DNA of 41,885 bases, taken from NCBI GenBank assembly GCA_012523895.1, contig JAAYSZ010000027.1, forward strand, positions 1 through 41,885, read 5' to 3'. The notes below the pieces were generated by a model, which had not been told where the DNA came from, ran no database searches, and saw nothing but the letters and a program-made list of their open reading frames with translations. Positions 19,584 through 26,801 of the stretch are shown here, piece by piece. This DNA is from Erysipelotrichaceae bacterium. Lineage in GTDB: Bacteria; Bacillota_I; Bacilli_A; Erysipelotrichales; Erysipelotrichaceae. Numbering within the stretch: the first letter of the stretch is position 1; every line of letters begins with the position of its first letter. Position numbers and translations under genes: made by a program.

Positions 19584-19613
19584 ATGCATCCTAAAATTAT
19601 TTTTAGGATGCAT
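19584..19613 (-). terminator. Intercistronic hairpin (partial terminator or RNA-processing stem)
   Basis: A perfect 13-bp stem ATGCATCCTAAAA / TTTTAGGATGCAT with a four-base loop lies between the proximal phnD and phnC. On the transcribed strand no strong U-run follows, so read-through is likely; attenuation or 3'-end protection of the lipoprotein mRNA fits better than full termination. It is homologous to the hairpin at 20732-20757. Confidence 0.6.
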
Positions 19614-19652
19614 ATTGATTGTTTTAATTAGCTATATTTTTTTATAATATTA

Positions 19653-20534
19653 TTAATTATATTCAATTCCAAGAACTTTATAAGCTTCTCTTAACTCATC
19701 ATAATCAGAGTCTTTAGCTTCAATAAATGCAGATTCAGAATATTTTTCGTTTTCTTCAGAAGCTAAGATTCCTGCCATTAATGCATCAGAGTTTGCGATT
19801 ATTGCTTCTCTAATTTCATCAATATAATCAGCAGCTAAATGACCACCACCAATAAGTAAATCATTTGGAAGAGGATCACCTTCAATTACTATATTAAAAT
19901 CGATACCTTCTTCAGCTTTTAATTCTTCATAGTTAAGTAATGTTGTAGGAAGTAAATCAATTTCTTTTGCTAAGAAAGCACCTTCATTAGATTTACCTAA
20001 TTCTAATACTGTAATATCTTTTTCAATGTCTAATCCTGCATCAATTAATGTCTTAAGTGGCATTAGATGACCAGAAGTAGATCCTACATTTCTTGTTCCA
20101 AGTTTATGTTCTGGTTGAATATCATCAATTGATTCAATACCAGAGTCAACATGTGAAAGAATAACTGGAATGTAGCCTGGACGAGTTAATCCTGCAATTG
20201 GATATACTGAATTATCAGAATCTTTTACCATTACATATTCTGATCCACCAGCAAGTAACAAATCAACTTGTTCAAACTCTAGTGCTGTTATTGCAGAAGC
20301 ATTATCAGACAATGCATAAAATTCAACTGGAACTCCTAATACTTTTTCTAATTCATCTTTGAAAGCACCAAATTCAGTTTGTAATTGTTCCATACCTTCG
20401 ATACCGGTAACACCAAATTTAATTTTGTCTGGTCTTTTACCTTCTGTTGCTGAATCATCATTACTTGAACCACCACAAGCAACTAAGCTTAGTGTTAAAA
20501 CAAGTAACAACAAAACTTTTAAAATCTTTTTCAT
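19653..20534 (-). CDS. PhnD-like phosphonate/phosphate-binding lipoprotein (copy A)
   Basis: A 293-residue periplasmic-binding-type lipoprotein. The signal peptide ends LVAC with the lipobox Cys near 20. The mature domain has PhnD landmarks: IKFGVTGIEGMEQL, then GTRNVGSTSGHLMPLK, which supplies the Ser/Thr-rich loop expected to hold a phosphonate oxyanion. It is clearly paralogous over its whole length to the upstream copy at 20765-21634; the two share most of the ligand-loop region but differ in several positions elsewhere (for example FYALSDNAS versus FYALTDTAS), so their affinities could differ. GGGGAGA precedes the start, and a three- to four-unit Pho box lies about 75-110 bases upstream. 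Confidence 0.9.
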   Translation of the reverse strand: MKKILKVLLLLVLTLSLVACGGSSNDDSATEGKRPDKIKFGVTGIEGMEQLQTEFGAFKDELEKVLGVPVEFYALSDNASAITALEFEQVDLLLAGGSEYVMVKDSDNSVYPIAGLTRPGYIPVILSHVDSGIESIDDIQPEHKLGTRNVGSTSGHLMPLKTLIDAGLDIEKDITVLELGKSNEGAFLAKEIDLLPTTLLNYEELKAEEGIDFNIVIEGDPLPNDLLIGGGHLAADYIDEIREAIIANSDALMAGILASEENEKYSESAFIEAKDSDYDELREAYKVLGIEYN

Positions 20535-20608
20535 TATATTTCTCCCCTCATTTAATAATTTAAAAATAAAATTACAATTCCCATTCTATCAAAGATAAAT
20601 TAATCGCT

Positions 20609-20647
20609 TGTAAGGTAATTGTAAAAGAATTGTAAAATCCTTATTAA
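20609..20647 (-). promoter_or_regulatory. Pho box upstream of copy A binding protein
   Basis: Read on the minus strand, hexamers TTAATA, TTTACA, TTTACA and CTTACA start at exact 11-base intervals (plus-strand coordinates 20642, 20631, 20620, 20609). Tandem TT(A/T/C)ACA repeats with five-base gaps are the PhoP-binding Pho box of Bacillus-type bacteria. The CTTACA unit can serve as -35, with TGATAG 17 bases downstream as -10. This predicts induction by phosphate limitation. Confidence 0.7.
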
Positions 20648-20657
20648 ATTTATTGAA

Positions 20658-20710
20658 AAAGTAATTTTTTAATAAATTACTTTATTACGATAAACTTTAT
20701 CATAATAAAG
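20658..20710. repeat. Two overlapping inverted repeats, one a 31-base near-perfect palindrome
   Basis: AAAGTAATTT (20658-20667) pairs with AAATTACTTT (20674-20683). A second palindrome spans 20680-20710, with 15-base arms, one mismatch and a single central base. They share the CTTT at 20680-20683, so they could form alternative structures. They lie between the copy B terminator and the copy A Pho box. The role is unknown; an operator is possible. Confidence 0.5.
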
Positions 20711-20731
20711 CAATTATACTATTACAATAAA

Positions 20732-20757
20732 ACATCCTAGAATTATTTCTAGGATGT
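20732..20757 (-). terminator. Rho-independent terminator after copy B binding protein
   Basis: An 11-bp perfect stem ACATCCTAGAA / TTCTAGGATGT with loop TTAT starts seven bases past the copy B stop. On the transcribed strand it is followed by TTTTATT. Its core matches the hairpin at 19584-19613 except for one G-C pair replaced by A-T on both sides. Confidence 0.75.
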
Positions 20758-20764
20758 CTTTCTA

Positions 20765-21634
20765 TTATTCAATTCCAAGAGCTTTGTAAGCATCTCTTAA
20801 ATCATTATAATCGTCATCTTTAGCTTCAACAAATGTTGATTCAGCATATTTTTCGTTTTCTTTTGAAACTAATATAGCTTTTATTAATGCATCAGATTTT
20901 TCAACAATTGCTGTTTTAATACCTTCAACAAATGATGCATCTAAGTGACTACCACCAACTAATAAGTCATTTGGTAAAGGATCGCCTTGGTAGATGATGT
21001 TAAACATAATTTGTTCTTTAGCTCTTAGCTTTTGATAGTTAAGAAGTGTTGTAGGAAATAAATCGATTTCCTTAGCTAAGAATGCATCTTCATTAGAGTT
21101 ACCTAATTCTAATACTACAACATCTTTTTCAATGTCTAGACCAGCATCAACTAATGCTTTAAGTGGCATTAGATAACCTGAAGTAGATCCAACATTTCTT
21201 GTACCAATTATGTGTGCTGATTCAATATCATCAATTGATTTTATTCCAGAATCAATGTGTGAAAGGATTACAGGAATATAACCTGGACGAGTTATAGCTG
21301 CAATAGGATAAACAGAATCATCAGAATTTTTAATCATTACATAGTCAGCACCACCTGCAAGTATTAAATCAACTTCTTTAGATTCTAATGCAGTAATTGC
21401 AGAAGCAGTATCAGTTAAAGCATAGAATTCAATTGGTAATCCAATTACATTTTCTAATTCATCTTTGAATGCTCCAAATTCAGCATGAAGTTGTTCAACA
21501 CCTTCAATACCTGTAACTGCTAATTTGATAGTTTTTGCTTCAGTTGTTGAATCTTTGCTTCCTTCACTTGCCCCACATGCAAATAAACCAAGTGTTAAGA
21601 CAAGTAATAGTAAGAGTTTAATAATTTTTTTCAT
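20765..21634 (-). CDS. PhnD-like phosphonate/phosphate-binding lipoprotein (copy B)
   Basis: A 289-residue lipoprotein, the tandem paralogue of the gene at 19653-20534. The signal ends LFAC (lipobox Cys near 20). The mature part begins IKLAVTGIEGVEQL and has the ligand loop GTRNVGSTSGYLMPLK, as in PhnD/PtxB-type proteins. The copy has its own GGGGGAG ribosome site, its own Pho box and its own terminator, so it can be expressed alone. A recent duplication that carried promoter, gene and hairpin together explains the pattern. It presumably feeds the same PhnE/PhnC channel. Confidence 0.9.
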   Translation of the reverse strand: MKKIIKLLLLLVLTLGLFACGASEGSKDSTTEAKTIKLAVTGIEGVEQLHAEFGAFKDELENVIGLPIEFYALTDTASAITALESKEVDLILAGGADYVMIKNSDDSVYPIAAITRPGYIPVILSHIDSGIKSIDDIESAHIIGTRNVGSTSGYLMPLKALVDAGLDIEKDVVVLELGNSNEDAFLAKEIDLFPTTLLNYQKLRAKEQIMFNIIYQGDPLPNDLLVGGSHLDASFVEGIKTAIVEKSDALIKAILVSKENEKYAESTFVEAKDDDYNDLRDAYKALGIE

Positions 21635-21719
21635 TGGTAATCTCCCCCTAATTTAATATATTTATTATTTTTTACAAAAATTCAATTTATTAGCTATAAA
21701 ATAATAACTTCAGTTCAAT

Positions 21720-21747
21720 TGTAAAATAATTGTTAATTCTATGTTAA
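21720..21747 (-). promoter_or_regulatory. Pho box upstream of copy B binding protein
   Basis: On the minus strand TTAACA, TTAACA and TTTACA start at exact 11-base steps (plus-strand 21742, 21731, 21720). This is a close match to the PhoP box consensus. The last hexamer can act as -35, with an AT-rich -10 (TATTTT) 16 bases downstream. It suggests PhoPR control of phosphorus uptake. Confidence 0.75.
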
Positions 21748-21777
21748 ATTTATTAATATAATCGTAACATATTTTAT

Positions 21778-21816
21778 TAAAAAAAATGAAATAAATTTAA
21801 TAATTTAATTCATTTT
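21778..21816 (-). terminator. Terminator after alpha/beta hydrolase operon
   Basis: AAAATGAAATAAATTT (21783-21798) pairs with AATTTAATTCATTTT (21802-21816) with one mismatch and a three-base loop. On the minus strand a run of about eight T follows. It lies 33-70 bases past the hydrolase stop and upstream of the copy B Pho box. Confidence 0.65.
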
Positions 21817-21848
21817 TATACAATTATTTATCAAAAATTAAATAATAT

Positions 21849-22784
21849 TCATTTTTCAATAAAAAGTTTTATAGAATCTGCCATTTCATCACTTTTATAG
21901 TGGTGAATATAATGTCCACAATCAAATGAAATTGTTTCAGCATTATTTTCTTTTGCGTATTCTTTTTGTGATAAAATCCAAGATTCTCCTGTTTCTTTTC
22001 CATTAGATAAAAACATTAAAATTGGACAAGAAATAGGATCACCTTTTTTAACAATTTGAGCATTATTATAGATAGCTTTTCCTTCAGTCAAATAAATTGG
22101 GTTAAGTGCATTTCTATACATAAGTAATTTTTGTTGGTATATTTCTGTTTCATTTAATGCCAATTCACTAAGTGGGTATATATAAGGTATTCTTAACAAT
22201 CCAAGTTTTACAGATAGAGTTGCTAGTGTCATCATTTGATTAGTTTTTTCAAAATCAAAATCATCATAGCTAGAAGGTACAGCCATATCAATACCAATTA
22301 TTCCAGATATTTCTTCTGGATATTTTTGTGCCCAATAAATCGCTTCTAATCCTGACATAGAATGAGGAATAAGTATATATGGCCCATTTATATCTGCTTT
22401 TATAAGAGCTCTTCTTAATTCATTAACCATAATATTGACATCACGTTTTAAATTAATGATATCTGAATATCCATAACCAGCTTTTTCTACTACTGCAATT
22501 TTATATTTATCAGATAGTAAGCTATAAAGCACTTTAAAATCATATACTGGTGCTACTGTTCCAGAACCGGATAAAAAAATTAGTGTAGGGTCCTTCTTGT
22601 TTTCTCCTTCAGTGTAAATATGTACCTTGTAAAGATTTAAATTAACCATTTTTCCATTAGGTACAATTTGTCTAGCTTCTTTTTTTAAGTCAATCTGATT
22701 ATATATTGCAAGAATACTAATAAGAAGTATAAGTACACTTAATGTAATTATTAATGATTTAAAAATTTTTTTTAATAACTTCAT
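21849..22784 (-). CDS. Membrane-anchored alpha/beta hydrolase
   Basis: A 311-residue alpha/beta-hydrolase-fold protein with one N-terminal membrane segment (about 8-30), so the enzyme is likely exposed on the outer face of the membrane. The oxyanion-strand region reads LIFLSGSGTVAP, the nucleophile elbow is PHSMSG (Ser as nucleophile), and the catalytic His lies in FDCGHYIHHY near the C-terminus. AGGAGA precedes the start. It is the last of five closely spaced minus-strand genes. The substrate is unknown; esterase or lipase-like activity is the safest reading. Confidence 0.85.
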   Translation of the reverse strand: MKLLKKIFKSLIITLSVLILLISILAIYNQIDLKKEARQIVPNGKMVNLNLYKVHIYTEGENKKDPTLIFLSGSGTVAPVYDFKVLYSLLSDKYKIAVVEKAGYGYSDIINLKRDVNIMVNELRRALIKADINGPYILIPHSMSGLEAIYWAQKYPEEISGIIGIDMAVPSSYDDFDFEKTNQMMTLATLSVKLGLLRIPYIYPLSELALNETEIYQQKLLMYRNALNPIYLTEGKAIYNNAQIVKKGDPISCPILMFLSNGKETGESWILSQKEYAKENNAETISFDCGHYIHHYKSDEMADSIKLFIEK

Positions 22785-22821
22785 AAGTTTCTCCTATAAA
22801 AGATAGTATTATAAATAAATA

Positions 22822-22989
22822 TTATTTGTTTGAATCTTTGTTACTAAGGATAGCTCCAATAGATACACCTATAGCCATACCAATAGGCATCCATATACCT
22901 ATATTATTTAATGCAGATCCAATTGTAGTACCGATAGCTAATCCAATAGCTAATCCAATTGCAACCCAAGAAGTATTTTTATCATTCAT
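22822..22989 (-). CDS. Small glycine-rich membrane protein (55 residues)
   Basis: A short gene easily missed by annotation. It starts ATG at 22989 behind AGGAAG and encodes MNDKNTSWVAIGLAIGLAIG, then a second hydrophobic stretch (WMPIGMAIGVSIGAIL) and a charged SNKDSNK tail. Repeated AIGLAIG/IGVSIGA patterns are glycine-zipper-like, and two membrane helices are expected. It fits the spacing of its operon: 15 bases after the 149-residue membrane protein and 37 bases before the hydrolase. The opposite strand also has an open frame here, but without a ribosome site. Proteins of this style are common in Firmicutes and have no known function. Confidence 0.75.
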   Translation of the reverse strand: MNDKNTSWVAIGLAIGLAIGTTIGSALNNIGIWMPIGMAIGVSIGAILSNKDSNK

Positions 22990-23004
22990 ATTATCAACTT
23001 CCTT

Positions 23005-23454
23005 TTAATTAATAAAATTTACAAATGCATATATTAAATGACCAAATGTAAAAAGTGAAGTTAAAGTTATTGCGATTTTATTTTTTCTATCAATTGAAAA
23101 AAACAAAAATGCTAAACATGGGGAAATTGTTAAACCTAATATAATAACTGTACTTATAAAACCTTTATAATATGCAAACCAACTTAAGTAATATAAAGTA
23201 CAACAAATTTCCACAATAACTACAAACAAAGTTTTCTTAAGTCTTAAATATTTATTACTTTTTAAAAAGAATAAACTTAAAATCATTAATAACTGACTTA
23301 TAGATGTAAATAAATCTATTATTTTTGTAGTTGATATAGCTCTTAAAATATCATTTGGTGCAGGAAAAACTGACCATATTAAGTTTGGCACCATAATTAC
23401 TAAAAATAAGAATAATGCCCAACTATCAAATTCGATTTTATAATTTTTTAACAT
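23005..23454 (-). CDS. Hypothetical membrane protein (149 residues)
   Basis: A polytopic membrane protein with four to five hydrophobic segments (about 13-30, 45-62, 70-95, 100-120, 125-147). The pattern MVPNLIWSVFPAPND near residue 21 is seen in small uncharacterised membrane proteins of Firmicutes. GAGAGAG precedes the start. It sits in a five-gene minus-strand cluster, 23 bases after its upstream neighbour. I do not recognise a function. Confidence 0.75.
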   Translation of the reverse strand: MLKNYKIEFDSWALFLFLVIMVPNLIWSVFPAPNDILRAISTTKIIDLFTSISQLLMILSLFFLKSNKYLRLKKTLFVVIVEICCTLYYLSWFAYYKGFISTVIILGLTISPCLAFLFFSIDRKNKIAITLTSLFTFGHLIYAFVNFIN

Positions 23455-23477
23455 TATTAGCTCTCTCTTTTTCTATA

Positions 23478-23813
23478 TTATTTATCTGTAGCCTTAGCTT
23501 TTTTTATTTTTTGTATAAGTGAAACTATTCCAAATATTAAATAATAAGCAACAAAAATAACTCCTAAAGGTGTTTCATTAATAAATTGTCCTGTATCTTG
23601 ACTTCCCATATATATTAATAATAAACCAACTAATATTCCAAAAATGCTTCCCCACCATTTTTTAATAAGCATCAAAATTCCAGCAATTAATAAAAATAAT
23701 AAAGCAACCCATGCAAGAGGATTAACTGCTTCAAATTCACCTATTAATACTATTGGTATATAAAATAAAACCCCTAATGCAAAAGGTAAAAAATACATTA
23801 ACTTTAATTTCAT
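23478..23813 (-). CDS. Hypothetical membrane protein (111 residues)
   Basis: A small protein with three to four hydrophobic segments covering most of its length and a short basic C-terminal tail (QKIKKAKATDK). AAGGAGA lies upstream of the start. It is 13 bases downstream of the GH114-like lipoprotein gene and 23 bases before the next membrane protein, consistent with one operon. I see no motif that assigns a role. Confidence 0.75.
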   Translation of the reverse strand: MKLKLMYFLPFALGVLFYIPIVLIGEFEAVNPLAWVALLFLLIAGILMLIKKWWGSIFGILVGLLLIYMGSQDTGQFINETPLGVIFVAYYLIFGIVSLIQKIKKAKATDK

Positions 23814-23826
23814 TTTTATTTTCTCC

Positions 23827-24624
23827 TTATTTAAGATCTATACTATCTGCATTGTACCAAATAAAGCCGTTCTCATGACAATAATTATCAATATTTTGTA
23901 TTAAAGATTTATTTGGATTATATTCTATTAAAAATATAGGTAATCCATATTCTTTTACTTTATTAAGATATTCCTTAAAGTATTCTGTTTCTTCTATTGA
24001 TTGTAATCCATATTCTTTATTTTCAAAATCAATACTTGTAAAAACGGTTTCTTGATTTATTGCATCAAACAAAGATTTTGCAATATTAGTATCAATACAT
24101 TTTGATACAAATAAATCTCCTCCATTTATGATAAGTTTTATATCATAGCTTTTTAATCCTTTTAAAATATTATAAATGCTATTAAAGACTTCTTTGTTTT
24201 GATAATGGTAATAAATATCAGTATTATCTATAAATAATCCATCAAATCCCATATCTACATAATCTTTTCCAATGTCATTGATAATAAAATCTTGCCATTT
24301 TAAAGATGTTATATCAATCCAATATTCATCTTGCCAATTTTCATATTCATCAAGAGTTATATCACTAAACTCTATATAATAAGGTCGGTATGTTTCAATT
24401 GAGCCAATATTTAAATAACCATAAACTGTTTTACCTTTATTTTTTAATGTTTGAATTTCTTCTTTAGAAAATTCTGTTGGTTCTATTACTACAATCATAT
24501 AATCATCTAATTTATTGATTTCATTTTCATTTATACCTAGAAAAACACCATATTCTTTTGGATTTTTATTTGAACAACCTATAACTAATAATAAAGTAAA
24601 AATAACAAATAATAGTTTTTTCAT
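23827..24624 (-). CDS. GH114-like (endo-alpha-1,4-polygalactosaminidase family) lipoprotein
   Basis: A 265-residue lipoprotein: the signal ends LLLVIGC (lipobox Cys near 17). The mature domain shows the TIM-barrel pattern of the GH114/TM1410 group: YMIVVIEPTEFSKEEI, GYLNIGSIETYRPYY, WIDITSLKWQDFI, GFDGLFIDNTDIYY and LIINGGDLFV, with Asp residues in the FIDNTD segment as candidate catalytic groups. Known members cut galactosaminoglycan exopolysaccharides such as Pel. A surface polysaccharide hydrolase is therefore likely, though the family is broad. It is the first gene of the minus-strand cluster, and a TATAAT-like -10 lies at 24651-24656 (minus strand). Confidence 0.8.
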   Translation of the reverse strand: MKKLLFVIFTLLLVIGCSNKNPKEYGVFLGINENEINKLDDYMIVVIEPTEFSKEEIQTLKNKGKTVYGYLNIGSIETYRPYYIEFSDITLDEYENWQDEYWIDITSLKWQDFIINDIGKDYVDMGFDGLFIDNTDIYYHYQNKEVFNSIYNILKGLKSYDIKLIINGGDLFVSKCIDTNIAKSLFDAINQETVFTSIDFENKEYGLQSIEETEYFKEYLNKVKEYGLPIFLIEYNPNKSLIQNIDNYCHENGFIWYNADSIDLK

Positions 24625-24650
24625 GGTGTTATACCTCTATTAATATATTT

Positions 24651-24656
24651 ATTATA
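24651..24656 (-). promoter_or_regulatory. Candidate -10 for GH114-like operon
   Basis: On the minus strand GAGTATAAT gives a good -10 hexamer 27 bases before the start codon. The matching -35 is poor (T-run), so the call is tentative. Confidence 0.35.
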
Positions 24657-24714
24657 CTCCTAGATAATCTAAAAAAATTAATGATATGAAAATGTAAAAT
24701 CTCACTTTACAAAC

Positions 24715-24753
24715 TTAACACGGATTTAACATAAATAATTCTTAAATTTTACA
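24715..24753 (+). promoter_or_regulatory. Pho-box-like repeats upstream of Fbp/PhnSTUV-type ABC operon
   Basis: TTAACA at 24715 and 24726 and TTTACA at 24748 fall on an 11-base grid; the unit expected at 24737 is degenerate. Another TTTACA at 24706 is off the grid by two bases. The pattern resembles the two clear Pho boxes upstream of the phnD copies, but it is less regular. Confidence 0.45.
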
Positions 24754-24797
24754 CATATACTTCATACTTAATTTTTAGTACAGAAAGAAGGGGTGCT

Positions 24798-25751
24798 ATG
24801 GAAATCAATTTAATCAACGTTACAAAAAGTTTCGGGGATAAACAAGTAATATTTCCTACAACACTGAAGATAGAAAATGGAAGTTTTACCACACTTTTAG
24901 GACCTTCAGGTTGTGGAAAGACGACACTTCTTAGAATGATTGCTGGTTTAGAAACTCCAGATGGTGGAGAGATATGGATCGATGATACTTGTGTATATTC
25001 TAAAGAAAAAAATATTAACATACCACCGGAAAAACGACATCTTGCGTTTGTTTTTCAGGATTTTGCGCTTTGGCCACATATGACCGTATTTGAAAATGTT
25101 GCTTTTGGACTTAGAGCACGTAAAAACACAGAGAATCTTGATAACCGTGTTAGAGATGCTTTAAAAACTGTAAAGTTAGAGGACTTTGAAGAAAGATATC
25201 CTCATCAACTTTCAGGAGGGCAACAACAACGTGTAGCCTTTGCTCGTGCAATTGCAGTAAAACCAGGTTGTATTCTATTTGATGAGCCTTTGTCAGCTTT
25301 AGATGCTTTACTTAGAGAGCAGATGAGACACGAGTTAACAGAGTTAACTTCATCTCTTGGAATTACTGCTGTGTTTGTAACTCACGATCAAACAGAGGCT
25401 ATGAGTATGAGTGATCGTATTGCAGTTTTAAATGTAGGTCATGTAGAACAATATGATAGTCCAGAAACTATTTATCACAATCCTAGTTCAGAATTTGTGG
25501 CTAGATTTGTTGGTAAATCTAACTGGTTAAGTGAAAATGAATTGTTCCGTCCAGAAGATGCGACTATTACACCAACTAAAGGAGCTTTATCTTACAAGCT
25601 TCCTGTACAAAGTGTTCAATATCTTGGTGATACCTATGAACTTACACTTAAATCTGACGATGTAACATGGACATATAACAGTGGTGAAAAATTTAACCCT
25701 GGTGAATTATTGTCTATTTACATAGAACCAAGTAAAGTAATCTCATTTTAA
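24798..25751 (+). CDS. Fbp/PhnT-type ABC transporter ATP-binding protein
   Basis: A 317-residue ABC ATPase of the FbpC/PotA/PhnT group: Walker A LGPSGCGKTT, Q-loop FQDFALWPHMTVFENVAFGL, signature LSGGQQQRVAFARA, Walker B ILFDEPLSALDALLREQMR, H-loop VFVTHDQTEAM. A C-terminal TOBE-like beta domain follows (about 240-317). It opens a four-gene operon with a binding protein, a fused permease and an MBL-fold enzyme. By family alone ferric iron would be guessed, but 2-aminoethylphosphonate and spermidine/thiamine transporters have the same ATPase type, and the upstream Pho-like repeats favour a phosphorus compound. Confidence 0.9.
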   Translation: MEINLINVTKSFGDKQVIFPTTLKIENGSFTTLLGPSGCGKTTLLRMIAGLETPDGGEIWIDDTCVYSKEKNINIPPEKRHLAFVFQDFALWPHMTVFENVAFGLRARKNTENLDNRVRDALKTVKLEDFEERYPHQLSGGQQQRVAFARAIAVKPGCILFDEPLSALDALLREQMRHELTELTSSLGITAVFVTHDQTEAMSMSDRIAVLNVGHVEQYDSPETIYHNPSSEFVARFVGKSNWLSENELFRPEDATITPTKGALSYKLPVQSVQYLGDTYELTLKSDDVTWTYNSGEKFNPGELLSIYIEPSKVISF

Positions 25752-25772
25752 TTTAAGGAGGAGAGAAATAAG

Positions 25773-26786
25773 ATGAAAAAACGTATTATTTATTTATTAT
25801 TAGTACTTAGTGTTTTCTTAAGCTTAGTAGGCTGTGGTGGAAATGACACTGCAGAAACAAGTGGAGAAACAGAAGGTGGACTTTCTGGTAAAGTAACAGT
25901 TTATATGCCAAGTCCAGCTGGTCTAGCAGATAAACTTGATGCTGCATTTACTGAAAAAACAGGTGTAGAAGTAGAACAGTTCCAAGGAACAACAGGAGAA
26001 ATCCTTGCTCGTTTAGAAGCTGAAAAAGCAAACCCAGTAGCGGATGTAGTTATTCTAGCTTCTTGGTCAGATGGTTTAACTTTAAAGGCTGAAGGTGGAT
26101 TAGAAAGTTATACACCAACTGCTGTTGATAAGATTAATGAAGGATTTATTGATGAAGATCATACACTATTTGGATATAGTGCATCTGCAGTTGCAGTTAT
26201 TTATAACACAACTATAATTCCAGAATTAGATGCTGATTGGGATGAATTAGCAAATGCTGATTATAAAGATATGATTGCTATTCCTGACCCAGAAAAATCA
26301 GGAGCAGCAAAAGACTTCTTAGCTGGTTTTGTAACTGGTTTAGAAAATGGTGAAGCTATTATGGAAAGTTGGGCAGCTAATGGTCTAATCGTTCCTGGAG
26401 CTAATAAAGCTGCTTTAGAAGCAGTAACAACAGGAGAAAAAGCAATATTAATTGCTGGTGTTGACTATAATGGTTATTCTTCTATCGATAAGGGAGAACC
26501 ACTTGCAATTTATTATCCAGCTTCTGGTACAGTAATTAACCCACGTCCAGCGGTTATTCCAAATACAGCTCCAAACATGGATAATGCTAAAGCATTTGTT
26601 GATTTCTTATTTAGTGAAGAAGCACAACAAATGGTTGCTGAAGCTTACTTATTACCAGGTGTAAATGATGTTAAGGCTGATAACCGTAGTAATCTTGATG
26701 AAATTCCTGTAATCCCTGCTGATTGGAATAAGATGATGGGTATTGCATCTGAAACTGCTGCAAAACTTAATGATATTTGTAAATAA
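25773..26786 (+). CDS. Extracellular solute-binding lipoprotein, FbpA/PhnS-like
   Basis: A 337-residue lipoprotein with signal ending LSLVGC and a Ser/Thr/Glu/Gly linker. The mature domain has the family opening GKVTVYMPSPAGLADKLDAA and the loop FQGTTGEILARLEAE. Where ferric-binding FbpA proteins carry adjacent tyrosines that coordinate iron, this copy reads AGVDYNGYSSIDKG, so a classic Tyr pair is not evident. Acidic, Ser- and Thr-rich loops (GTTGE, YNGYSS) could bind an oxyanion. The strong AAGGAGGAG site and high codon regularity suggest strong expression. Iron remains possible. Confidence 0.88.
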   Translation: MKKRIIYLLLVLSVFLSLVGCGGNDTAETSGETEGGLSGKVTVYMPSPAGLADKLDAAFTEKTGVEVEQFQGTTGEILARLEAEKANPVADVVILASWSDGLTLKAEGGLESYTPTAVDKINEGFIDEDHTLFGYSASAVAVIYNTTIIPELDADWDELANADYKDMIAIPDPEKSGAAKDFLAGFVTGLENGEAIMESWAANGLIVPGANKAALEAVTTGEKAILIAGVDYNGYSSIDKGEPLAIYYPASGTVINPRPAVIPNTAPNMDNAKAFVDFLFSEEAQQMVAEAYLLPGVNDVKADNRSNLDEIPVIPADWNKMMGIASETAAKLNDICK

Positions 26787-26801
26787 TTAAGGAGAGGGCA
26801 T

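Noticed and set aside
22826..23008. Plus-strand open frame of 60 codons rich in Pro and Ile
   Set aside because: It lies opposite the 55-residue glycine-rich gene, has no ribosome site, and its IPIANPIA pattern is the mirror of the glycine repeats on the other strand.
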